Positions 38,452-44,907 of a DNA stretch of 44,907 nucleotides are shown piece after piece. A program made the position numbers and the translations under genes. Position 1 is the stretch's first letter; each line of letters starts with the position of its first letter. This stretch comes from Vreelandella rituensis. GTDB taxonomy: Bacteria > Pseudomonadota > Gammaproteobacteria > Pseudomonadales > Halomonadaceae. Below the pieces are notes generated by a model that saw only the letters and a program-made list of their open reading frames with translations, was not told where the DNA came from and did no database searches. The stretch is taken from positions 1-44,907 of the forward strand of contig NZ_QPIJ01000039.1 of the NCBI RefSeq assembly GCF_003336665.1, in the 5' to 3' direction.

Positions 38452-39710
38452 TAGCCAGTCACCCTTTCCGGAACGGGTTTGGTCTTCTCCAGCCTGGTGT
38501 ATATAGGCATCAGCAGGAAGAAGGCGAAGTACAGGGCGGTACAAATCTGGGCCACCACGGTACGTGCAGCTGTTGTAGGCAATGCCCCGAGAATCCCCAG
38601 GATGATGAAGCTTATGGCAAATACCGCCAGCGCCACCTTGGACATCCAGCCCTTATAACGAATGGATAGAACCGGACTACGATCCAACCATGGCAGCACG
38701 AACAGAACAGCAATGGCACCACCCATAAAGAGAACGCCAAGGAACTTCGCATCCAGGCCGAACAGGCTGAACGTAATGGCGCGCAAGATGGCGTAGAAGG
38801 GCGTGAAGTACCATACCGGCGCAATGTGATCAGGCGTCACGAGCGGGTTAGCAGGCTCGAAATTGGGCTTCTCGAGGAAATAGCCACCACCTTCCGGAAA
38901 GTAGAAGATTACGACAGCGAAAACAAACAGGAAAATGGCAATACCCACCAGGTCTTTCACGGTGTAGTAAGGATGGAATGGTATGCCATCCAACGGCTTG
39001 CCAGTTTCATCTTTCTTGGCCTTGATGTTGACGCCATCCGGGTTGTTGGAACCCACTTCATGCAAAGCGATAATGTGCAGTACTACCAGCGCCAGAATAA
39101 CGATGGGTAGCGCCACCACATGCAAGGCAAAGAAGCGGTTCAAGGTGATACCGGAAATCAGGAAGTCACCGCGTATCCACTGAGTCAGATCTCCACCGAT
39201 CACCGGAATCGCAGAGAACAGCGAAATGATCACCTGGGCTCCCCAGTAGGACATCTGTCCCCAGGGCAGGAGGTAACCCATGAAAGCTTCCGCCATCAAG
39301 GCAAGATAAATTGTCATGCCGAAGATCCAGATCAGCTCACGAGGCGCCTTGTAGGAGCCATACATCAACGCCCGGAACATATGCATATAGATCACGACAA
39401 AAAATGCCGTGGCCCCGGTGGAGTGCATATACCGGATCAACCAACCGAATTCCACATCCCGCATGATATATTCAACGGAGGCAAAAGCACCTTCAGCAGA
39501 AGGGTTATAGCTCATGGTCAACCAGACACCGGTAAGTATCTGGTTGACCAGGACCACCATGGCCAGCACACCGAAAATATAGAAGAAATTGAAATTCTTG
39601 GGAGCGTAATACTGGGTCAGGTGCTCCTGAATCATCTGCGTGGCGGGAAAGCGGTCGTCAACCCAGCGCATGAAGCCGCTTTCCGCCTTGGCTTTGTTCG
39701 GGTTACCCAT
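38451..39710 (-). CDS. petB: Cytochrome b of the bc1 complex
   Basis: 419 residues, eight predicted membrane helices. Haem ligands are H96 and H197, and H110 and H212. The quinol-oxidation (Qo) motif, PEWY in mitochondria and many bacteria, is PVWY here (298-301), so the usual Glu is replaced by Val; this variant is reported in some beta- and gammaproteobacteria. The conserved TGVWLTMSYNPSAEGAFASV and GYLLPWGQMSYWGAQVIISL are intact. It is coupled to petA (TGATG) and petC (TAATG). Confidence 0.96.
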   Translation of the reverse strand: MGNPNKAKAESGFMRWVDDRFPATQMIQEHLTQYYAPKNFNFFYIFGVLAMVVLVNQILTGVWLTMSYNPSAEGAFASVEYIMRDVEFGWLIRYMHSTGATAFFVVIYMHMFRALMYGSYKAPRELIWIFGMTIYLALMAEAFMGYLLPWGQMSYWGAQVIISLFSAIPVIGGDLTQWIRGDFLISGITLNRFFALHVVALPIVILALVVLHIIALHEVGSNNPDGVNIKAKKDETGKPLDGIPFHPYYTVKDLVGIAIFLFVFAVVIFYFPEGGGYFLEKPNFEPANPLVTPDHIAPVWYFTPFYAILRAITFSLFGLDAKFLGVLFMGGAIAVLFVLPWLDRSPVLSIRYKGWMSKVALAVFAISFIILGILGALPTTAARTVVAQICTALYFAFFLLMPIYTRLEKTKPVPERVTG

Positions 39711-40300
39711 CAGGCAGCCTCCTCATCTTCGCCGACGATAATGTCGTCGCCTTCAAAGCGGTACGGGGGCACTTCCAGATTGGTGGGTGCCGGCACATTG
39801 ACGAACACACGGCCCGCCAGATCAAAGTAGGAACCGTGGCATGGACAGAAGAAACCACCCGGCCAATTATCCGTTACCGCCGCCTCAGGTTCGGGGCGAT
39901 ACAAGGGCGAGCAACCCAAATGAGTACAGATACCGATCAGAACGCCGATTTCCGGACGGATGGAGCGCAGCTCGCTATCAGCATACGCAGGCTGCTGCGG
40001 AACACTTGAATCTGGATCAGCCAGCAGCTCCGGCTCGATGCCCAGCGTGCGCTCAATCATTTCGGGCGTACGATTGATAACCCATATGGGACGTCCGCGC
40101 CATTCGACGGTCATCCGCTGCCCCGCCTCAAGCTTGGAAATATCTGCTCGAACCGGCGCACCCGCCGCTCTCGCCCTGGCACTGGGCTGCCAGGAAGCCA
40201 CAAAGGGGACCGCAACCCCGACAGCACCTACCGCACCTACCACGGTAGTAGCGCCCACGAGGAAACGGCGCCGGCCTTTGTTTACGCCGTTATCTGCCAT
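39710..40300 (-). CDS. petA: Rieske iron-sulfur subunit of the bc1 complex
   Basis: 196 residues from ATG 40300, preceded by GGGAGA at good spacing; upstream ATGs at 40315 and 40360 are less likely. Twin-arginine export signal with GRRRFL, one membrane anchor (VGATTVVGAVGAVGVAVPFV), and the 2Fe-2S site CTHLGC (125-130) and CPCHGS (152-157). It transfers electrons from quinol to cytochrome c1. First gene of petABC. Confidence 0.95.
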   Translation of the reverse strand: MADNGVNKGRRRFLVGATTVVGAVGAVGVAVPFVASWQPSARARAAGAPVRADISKLEAGQRMTVEWRGRPIWVINRTPEMIERTLGIEPELLADPDSSVPQQPAYADSELRSIRPEIGVLIGICTHLGCSPLYRPEPEAAVTDNWPGGFFCPCHGSYFDLAGRVFVNVPAPTNLEVPPYRFEGDDIIVGEDEEAA

Positions 40301-40465
40301 TAAGGTTTCTCCCATCAGCTTATCCGTTACATTACCCCAAGGAAGGCGTTCCGGGGGCAACGGATATCAAATGTGCTCTATGTTAAAAAAACATGCCGCT
40401 TCGCACAAGGACAATAAGCCTTGACCAAGGTGGTAGACAGAACGTAATTCATTGATATTCAAACA

Positions 40466-40498
40466 AAAACGCCCAGGCCAAATAGACCCGGGCGTTTT
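40466..40498 (-). terminator. Terminator after rpsI
   Basis: Stem AAAACGCCC / GGGCGTTTT with a 15-base loop. The minus strand continues TTTTTGTTTG, a good T run. It lies 17 bp after the rpsI stop and separates the ribosomal genes from petABC. Confidence 0.85.
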
Positions 40499-40514
40499 GC
40501 CGCATAGCGTAAAA

Positions 40515-40904
40515 TTAACGCTTGGAGAACTGCGGGCGACGACGCGCTTTGCGCAGGCCGACTTTCTTACGTTCAACTTGGCGCGCATCGCGCGTTACAT
40601 AGCCAGCTTCACGCAGGGCGGGACGAAAGTCCTCATTATAGACCATCAAGGCACGTGTGATGCCGTGACGGATAGCCCCTGCCTGTGAAGAACCACCACC
40701 ACCGGCAACAGTGACGTAGGCATCGAACTGGTTCAGGGTGTCGGTCAACTCGAGAGGCTGACGAACCACCATACGGCCGGTAACTCGGCCGAAATATGAA
40801 TCCAGGTCGTGATTATTGACGACGATCTTGCCGGAGCCCGGCTTTAGAAACACACGGGCAGTGGAAGTCTTGCGGCGCCCGGTACCATAATACTGTTGAG
40901 TCAT
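40515..40904 (-). CDS. rpsI: 30S ribosomal protein S9
   Basis: 129 residues. [20 protein letters not shown] at the start, [20 protein letters not shown] in the middle and the invariant basic tail [17 protein letters not shown], whose end touches P-site tRNA. It lies 13 bp after rplM and forms the universal rplM-rpsI operon. Confidence 0.98.
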   Translation of the reverse strand: MTQQYYGTGRRKTSTARVFLKPGSGKIVVNNHDLDSYFGRVTGRMVVRQPLELTDTLNQFDAYVTVAGGGGSSQAGAIRHGITRALMVYNEDFRPALREAGYVTRDARQVERKKVGLRKARRRPQFSKR

Positions 40905-40917
40905 GGCGAAGCTTTCC

Positions 40918-41346
40918 TCAGAGGTTCAGTTCAAGCGGCTGCTGGGCAGCATGCGGATGCTCGGCACCGGCATATACTTTGAGCTTGGTGTACATGGCAC
41001 GGCCCATGGGACCCTTGGGCAGCATGCCCTTGACCGCAGACTCGATAACGCGCTCGGGAGCGTAAGCAATCATCTTGTCGAAGGTCATGGAACGCAGGCC
41101 GCCCGGATAACCGGTGTGGCGATAATAAGTTTTCGCCTTGGCCTTGTTACCGGTCACATGGACTTTCTCGGCGTTGATCACGACGATGTAATCGCCAGTA
41201 TCAACGTGAGGGGTAAATTCGGGCTTATGCTTACCGCGCAAACGGCGAGCAATTTCGGTAGCCAGACGACCGAGCGTCTTGTCCTTAGCGTCGACAACAT
41301 ACCAGTCGCGCTGGACGGACTGCGGCTTAGCACTGAACGTCTTCAT
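40918..41346 (-). CDS. rplM: 50S ribosomal protein L13
   Basis: 142 residues, family-typical. [59 protein letters not shown] and [23 protein letters not shown] 41346 is the family start; the open frame extends four codons further. In E. coli L13 represses its own operon; a small hairpin in the leader here could serve this. Confidence 0.98.
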   Translation of the reverse strand: MKTFSAKPQSVQRDWYVVDAKDKTLGRLATEIARRLRGKHKPEFTPHVDTGDYIVVINAEKVHVTGNKAKAKTYYRHTGYPGGLRSMTFDKMIAYAPERVIESAVKGMLPKGPMGRAMYTKLKVYAGAEHPHAAQQPLELNL

Positions 41347-41381
41347 GGATGGAATCACCAGATTAAGTGTATTGGGTTCTT

Positions 41382-41399
41382 TCCTCGATAAACCGAGGA
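41382..41399 (-). promoter_or_regulatory. Hairpin in the rplM leader
   Basis: TCCTCG, loop of six, CGAGGA: a 6-bp stem 35 nt upstream of the L13 start on the minus strand, just after an A-rich stretch (AAAAAAAATAGGG). In E. coli the rplM-rpsI operon is autoregulated by L13 at the translation level; whether this stem is the binding site is only a guess. Confidence 0.35.
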
Positions 41400-41554
41400 T
41401 AAACCGTCCCTATTTTTTTTGGTTGCGACTTCTACTAGCTTGTCGCCATTAGAGCCAACAACATAATGCTGTAATGCGAGGCAGCATTCTACATCAACCC
41501 TTGCCCCAAGTTAAGCACCGCCAGCAACATTTCAGTCGTCACGGCAAGAGGCGC

Positions 41555-42736
41555 TCAAGGCTTGTGAGCCAAGGCTAGATATTCGTGGGACTGCATCTCC
41601 TCCAGGCGCGACAGCGTACGCTGGAACTCGAACTTCAAACGTCCATCCAGATACAGCTGCGCCACTGGCACTTCCGCCGACATCAATAACTTGACACCCC
41701 GATCATAGAACTCATCGACCATATTGATAAAACGCCGTATCTGGTCGTCCTTGCTCGAATCCATTTGTTTTACATTGGAAACCAGTACGGTATGAAACTC
41801 ACGTGCAAGCTCGATATAGTCGTTCTGACTGCGCGGCCCGTCACATAATTCGGCAAACTCGAACCACACAACATCGTCATGAAGGCAGCGCGCTGTGAGA
41901 ACACGATGATTGATTTCCAAAGGAGCATCAGCCTCCCCTGGGTGACCGGCAATTTCACGAAAGCTGCGCGCCAATTCTTTTTCGGCCGCCTTATCCAGCG
42001 GAGAATGAAAGATTTCCGCCCTCTCCAGGGCTCGCAGCCGATAATCCACCCCCGAGTCGACATTAACTACCCGACAGTGGCGCTTTATCAGTTCGATTGC
42101 CGGCAGAAAGCGAGCACGCTGCAAACCTTCCTTGTAGAGCTGATCAGGGACGATATTGGAGGTAGTCACCAGCACCACACCACGCTCGAACAATGCTTCC
42201 AGTAGATTTGCCAGAATCATGGCGTCGGTGATGTCCTTGACGAAAAATTCATCGAAACAAATGACACGTGCCTCGGAGGCAAATTTTCCGGCAATCAATG
42301 CCAAAGGGTTTTTCTCTCCCTTGTAGTGCCTCAATTCATTATGCACCCGCTGCATGAAGCGATGAAAGTGCGTGCGCATCTTCTCGGGAAAGGGCAAAGC
42401 TTCATAGAAAGTATCCACCAGATAGGTCTTGCCCCGCCCTACTCCTCCCCAGAAATACAAGCCACGTATTGCGGGCTCCGAAAGAGCGCTATTCGCATCA
42501 GGCTTTCTTCCCAGCAACCCTGCCATCCGGGCCCTTATTCCTTTAGTCGCCACCCCGGATTTTGGTGTAGACGCGGGCATTGCCACCAACTCATCGTACA
42601 ATCGCTGCAAATGGGCAACGGCGGCTTCCTGAGCCGGGTCGTAGGCAAAATCGTCCCGCGCCAGATCGACACGGTAGCGCTCTACAGGCGTAGCGGGTCT
42701 GACCGCCCCCCCCTCGGTCGTTGGCATTGCATTCAT
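41555..42736 (-). CDS. zapE: Cell division protein ZapE (AFG1-like ATPase)
   Basis: 393 residues. Walker A GGVGRGKT (97-104), Walker B VICFDEF (about 158-164), and later IAGHPGEADAPLEINHR and RFINMVDEFYDRGVKLLMSA, all typical of the AFG1/ZapE P-loop ATPases. In E. coli ZapE interacts with FtsZ during constriction, mainly under low oxygen. The insert between about 53 and 88 is variable. ATG 42736 or 42727 could be used. It is divergent from zapG. Confidence 0.94.
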   Translation of the reverse strand: MNAMPTTEGGAVRPATPVERYRVDLARDDFAYDPAQEAAVAHLQRLYDELVAMPASTPKSGVATKGIRARMAGLLGRKPDANSALSEPAIRGLYFWGGVGRGKTYLVDTFYEALPFPEKMRTHFHRFMQRVHNELRHYKGEKNPLALIAGKFASEARVICFDEFFVKDITDAMILANLLEALFERGVVLVTTSNIVPDQLYKEGLQRARFLPAIELIKRHCRVVNVDSGVDYRLRALERAEIFHSPLDKAAEKELARSFREIAGHPGEADAPLEINHRVLTARCLHDDVVWFEFAELCDGPRSQNDYIELAREFHTVLVSNVKQMDSSKDDQIRRFINMVDEFYDRGVKLLMSAEVPVAQLYLDGRLKFEFQRTLSRLEEMQSHEYLALAHKP

Positions 42737-42764
42737 CCAGCTTCCCCCGACGGCGTGAAATTTA

Positions 42765-42793
42765 GAGGGCGCAGTGACTCCGACTGCGCCCTC
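42765..42793 (-). promoter_or_regulatory. Strong hairpin at the start of the zapE leader
   Basis: A perfect 11-bp stem GAGGGCGCAGT / ACTGCGCCCTC with a 7-base loop, 28 nt upstream of the zapE ATG. It has no T run on either strand, so it is a poor terminator. The likely -10 box for zapE (42805-42810) places it at the very 5' end of the transcript. Confidence 0.6.
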
Positions 42794-42804
42794 AAGAGGC
42801 GGTA

Positions 42805-42810
42805 ATTATA
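42805..42810 (-). promoter_or_regulatory. Possible zapE -10 box
   Basis: TATAAT on the minus strand, about 70 bp before the zapE start. No good -35 hexamer is visible at 16-18 bp, so support is weak. Confidence 0.35.
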
Positions 42811-42840
42811 CGCCGCCTGCATGCTAAGCGCATGATTGGA

Positions 42841-42871
42841 TTGACCCGACTATCGACCTGCCATCTATAAT
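42841..42871 (+). promoter_or_regulatory. Probable sigma-70 promoter for zapG
   Basis: TTGACC (42841-42846) and a perfect TATAAT (42866-42871), spaced 19 bp, slightly longer than the 17-bp optimum. It lies about 90 bp upstream of the zapG start. Confidence 0.55.
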
Positions 42872-42958
42872 GGTGTTGCCGGGGTTTACTTAACACCCTT
42901 TTATCGGGATATTCATTACGCCAGTATCCGGCATGTTTACAGGCGCAGGGAGAATAAC

Positions 42959-43411
42959 GTGGAAGCAAACACCCAGCTGACGTTTGCCATTATCGGCATC
43001 GTAATCGGTATTGTGATTGGAGTAGTCGGCTATCGCTTATTTAGCAAAAGCCACCGCGACATCCAGAAAATGCGGCAGAAACTATTGGAGCGAGACCATC
43101 AGCTAGCCGAACTTAAAGGCGGCATGGGAGAGAACCTGCTCAGCATCCAACAGCGTCTCGACAATATTCGTCATGAAGCGGATCAACTGGAAAATCAACT
43201 CAATGACGATGCCAGCCGCTGGCAACTCGAAGGCATTTCATCTCACCTGGACGTGCCAGGGCAGGACGCACACTCTCAAGCAACGAACTTGACTCCAGGT
43301 GAAAAGCCACCCAGCGTGCCGCGTGACTATGCGGACGGAAGCAGTGGCACGCTTTCCGAAGACTTCGGCCTCAGAGATAACCAGCAAGCTCCCCAGCCTC
43401 CGCGCTATTGA
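42959..43411 (+). CDS. zapG: ZapG/YhcB family inner-membrane protein (DUF1043)
   Basis: 150 residues. One N-terminal membrane helix (FAIIGIVIGIVIGVVGYRLF), a coiled coil (about 35-85) and a disordered, Gln/Pro-rich tail. In E. coli YhcB/ZapG links cell division, envelope growth and cell shape. Start is a GTG at 42959 with GGGAG seven to eight bases upstream. It is divergent from zapE, as in several relatives. Confidence 0.88.
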   Translation: MEANTQLTFAIIGIVIGIVIGVVGYRLFSKSHRDIQKMRQKLLERDHQLAELKGGMGENLLSIQQRLDNIRHEADQLENQLNDDASRWQLEGISSHLDVPGQDAHSQATNLTPGEKPPSVPRDYADGSSGTLSEDFGLRDNQQAPQPPRY

Positions 43412-43463
43412 GTTTTATGATAGCGAGTGCCGTTTTTTTTTGCGTCTGGCGGCACTCGCTATC
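43403..43463. terminator. Complex inverted repeats between zapG and the NIF3 gene
   Basis: A perfect 14-bp inverted repeat GATAGCGAGTGCCG (43419-43432) / CGGCACTCGCTATC (43450-43463) has a run of nine T in its 17-base loop. The zapG end also holds CGCTAT (43403-43408), which could pair with ATAGCG (43420-43425) and be followed by the T run, forming an alternative plus-strand terminator. It lies between convergent genes. Confidence 0.6.
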
Positions 43464-43541
43464 GACCACCGCGTCATCGTCAAGCGCAACACGTGCTATC
43501 GTTACTATCTATAGCAGACACTGCCAAACTATCCACCCCCG

Positions 43542-44303
43542 CTAAGCGGGGTTTGGAATGTCCGCAAAACGGTGGATGACACCATACTTGCGAGACAGCC
43601 ACTCACCTAATGCCTGAATACCGTAACGTTCGGTGGCGTGATGCCCGGCAGCCAGATAATGAATACCCATTTCCCTCGCCAGGTGCGTGGTTCGTTCCGA
43701 TATCTCGCCGGAGATAAATGCCTGGGCTCCGCTTTCAAATGCTGCGCCGATCATGTCCTGAGCTCCCCCTGTACACCAGGCCACTCGCTCGATGGGCTGT
43801 TCGGAAGGTGCTTCAATCAACAATGGCTCACGGCCTAGCTTTTGGGTCAGTTGCTGCGCTAACTCACCGCCTGTCATGGACTGCGGCAAACGCCCTTTCC
43901 ACAATAGGCCCTCCCCCAGCTCAGCATCGACACACCCCTCTACCTGCCAACCAAGATGGCGCGCCAACTCAGCGTTATTACCCAGAACGGCGTGGGCATC
44001 CAGAGGCAGATGGTAAGCCACCAGATTGATGTCGTGGGTCAGTAACGTCTTGATGCGTCGTTGCTTCATACCGGTGATTGCCACCGGTTCGTTTTTCCAA
44101 AAATACCCATGATGCACCAACAGCATATCGGCGTTCCAAGCCACCGCCTCGTCCAGCAAGGCCTGACAGGCGGTCACTCCAGTCATGACACGCGTCACAT
44201 GCTCGCACCCAGACACCTGCAAGCCATTGAGAGTAAAATCCTTGAAACGGCTTATATGCAACTCTTCATCACAAGCAGCTACCAACCTTGCGCTTTCCAC
44301 CAT
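43542..44303 (-). CDS. NIF3-like dinuclear metal centre protein (YbgI family)
   Basis: 253 residues, normal for the bacterial type. Metal-binding residues are in MLLVHHGYFW and YHLPLDAHAVLGNNAELA, and in the C-terminal ISGEISERTTHLAREMGIHY followed by LAAGHHATERYGIQALGEW. The protein forms hexameric toroids; its role is not settled, although a GTP cyclohydrolase-like activity has been suggested for relatives. GAGGAGAAGG precedes ATG 44303. An inserted tnpB element ends about 40 bp upstream, so the native upstream promoter or gene was probably displaced. Confidence 0.92.
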   Translation of the reverse strand: MVESARLVAACDEELHISRFKDFTLNGLQVSGCEHVTRVMTGVTACQALLDEAVAWNADMLLVHHGYFWKNEPVAITGMKQRRIKTLLTHDINLVAYHLPLDAHAVLGNNAELARHLGWQVEGCVDAELGEGLLWKGRLPQSMTGGELAQQLTQKLGREPLLIEAPSEQPIERVAWCTGGAQDMIGAAFESGAQAFISGEISERTTHLAREMGIHYLAAGHHATERYGIQALGEWLSRKYGVIHRFADIPNPA

Positions 44304-44340
44304 GCACCTTCTCCTCGGATTAGTCTTTTCATGCCGCTTA

Positions 44341-44357
44341 GTGAATGCTCCCGCGAA
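44341..44357 (-). mobile_element. Putative right end of the tnpB element at the right edge
   Basis: After the tnpB stop, the minus strand reads TTCGCGGGAGCATTCAC. The ending GAGCATTCAC resembles right termini of IS200/IS605-group elements (compare GTAGTTCAC-like ends). If right, only about 37 bp of native DNA lie between the element and the NIF3-family start codon. Confidence 0.35.
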
Positions 44358-44907
44358 TCATGCTACGCATTGATTCGGGGCTTCATCGCTCCGCCACAAC
44401 GTGGAGAGCGTGACCGGCATCCTCGGTGAGCCAGGGGAACGTTTGCCGCCTGACGCCTGCCCGTCCTTTCGGCGGGTCAGTTTGTGTTTCCATGCCCAGT
44501 AACGGGCACCCATGTTGTAGCTGGCGCCAAGATCGGCGTTGTACTGCTTGCCGCTCTGGAAGGTGGCCAGTTCGTATTGCGTCTTGTGTCGCTTGACGCG
44601 ACCGGAGCCGTCGAAGGCCCAAGCGGACGTACCCCGCGCATAGACATAAACCACCTTCCCGCCGGCTTCTTTCATCTTGTGCTCGATCAGCGTGGCGAGC
44701 CGCCGATGCAGCCATTGGTGAAAACGCTGGCGTAAGCTAGAGCGTTTTTTGCCAGCCTTGGGACGCCAGCCCTTCAGGTCTTCCAGCACGATCATGTCAG
44801 CACCTTCGGCCAAGGCAAAATCGACCAGTTGGCGTGACGTCTGTTGCGCCATGTTCTCGTTAATGCGCTGCACTTTGCGGTACCACGTTCGGCCAAAGCC
44901 TTTTGAC
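44358..44907 (-). CDS. tnpB: TnpB family protein, C-terminal part, runs off right edge
   Basis: About 182 residues of the C-terminal half are inside the window. The catalytic Glu block is in DMIVLEDLKGWRP, followed by a helical stretch, then VYVYARGTSAWAFDGSGRVK, FQSGKQYNADLGASYNMGAR and a tail with GGKRSPGSPRMPVTLSTLW. The Asp region of the third RuvC motif is YNADLGASYN. This subfamily has no CxxC zinc ribbon here, unlike the middle copy: the positions are taken by TSAWAFDGSG. It is an RNA-guided nuclease homologue; without the N-terminus it is not known whether the gene is intact. Confidence 0.85.
   Translation of the reverse strand, partial: SKGFGRTWYRKVQRINENMAQQTSRQLVDFALAEGADMIVLEDLKGWRPKAGKKRSSLRQRFHQWLHRRLATLIEHKMKEAGGKVVYVYARGTSAWAFDGSGRVKRHKTQYELATFQSGKQYNADLGASYNMGARYWAWKHKLTRRKDGQASGGKRSPGSPRMPVTLSTLWRSDEAPNQCVA

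Overview
The window looks like a stretch of chromosome from a moderately GC-rich gammaproteobacterium, most probably a Halomonas-like member of the Oceanospirillales. This is inferred from gene order (rsmI-lpoA-yraN-diaA-dolP, sspAB-petABC-rpsI-rplM-zapE, and the dcw cluster ending in ftsZ-lpxC near secA-argJ) and from protein character; no database search was possible. Almost everything is core housekeeping DNA. The only accessory material is a set of IS200/IS605-type tnpB genes or fragments at both edges and in the middle, plus one IS1595-family insertion sequence.

Layout. 1-163: remnant of a tnpB gene. 263-2809: a DUF2062 membrane protein converging on lolD and a lolC/lolE-type permease. 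2993-4975: aguA-aguB, for agmatine to putrescine. 5084-10557 (minus strand): a 119-codon leader gene, secA, argJ and a Nudix/ThiE-like fusion, ended by a terminator at about 5024-5054. 10767-11234: dciA, divergent from secA. 11262-13630: a tnpB element with an amber codon in its coding frame, split upstream of tnpB by a 1047-bp IS1595-type element that has 8-bp target duplications. 13752-31661 (minus): the division and cell wall cluster, in transcription order rsmH, ftsL, ftsI, murE, murF, mraY, murD, ftsW, murG, murC, ddl, ftsQ, ftsA, ftsZ, lpxC. Most genes overlap by 4 bp; the exception is an AT-rich 473-bp gap between ftsQ and ftsA. mraZ is missing. 31712-32066: RNase P RNA. 32098-36187: rsmI, and the divergent lpoA-yraN-diaA-dolP set. 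36309-41346 (minus): rplM-rpsI, petABC, sspAB. 41555-44303: zapE, the divergent zapG and a NIF3-family gene. 44358-44907: the 3' part of another tnpB.

How it works together. The central cluster makes and flips the peptidoglycan precursor (MurC-F, MraY, MurG, Ddl), builds the divisome (FtsL, I, W, Q, A, Z) and, through LpxC, commits material to lipid A. LpoA, DolP, LolCD, ZapE and ZapG are envelope or division factors on either side. SecA supplies protein export, and PetABC is the cytochrome bc1 complex.

The most interesting item is the small gene directly upstream of secA (10198-10557). It has a signal-peptide-like N-terminus and ends with Arg-Gly-Pro-Pro followed by three residues and a stop. 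It sits where E. coli has secM, and is a good candidate for a SecM-analogous translation arrest peptide controlling secA, with a structured 81-nt spacer between the two. Other points worth checking are the amber-interrupted tnpB with its predicted omega-RNA hairpin, the nested IS, the ftsQ-ftsA spacer, a hairpin at the start of the zapE leader, and the PVWY variant of the Qo-site motif in cytochrome b.
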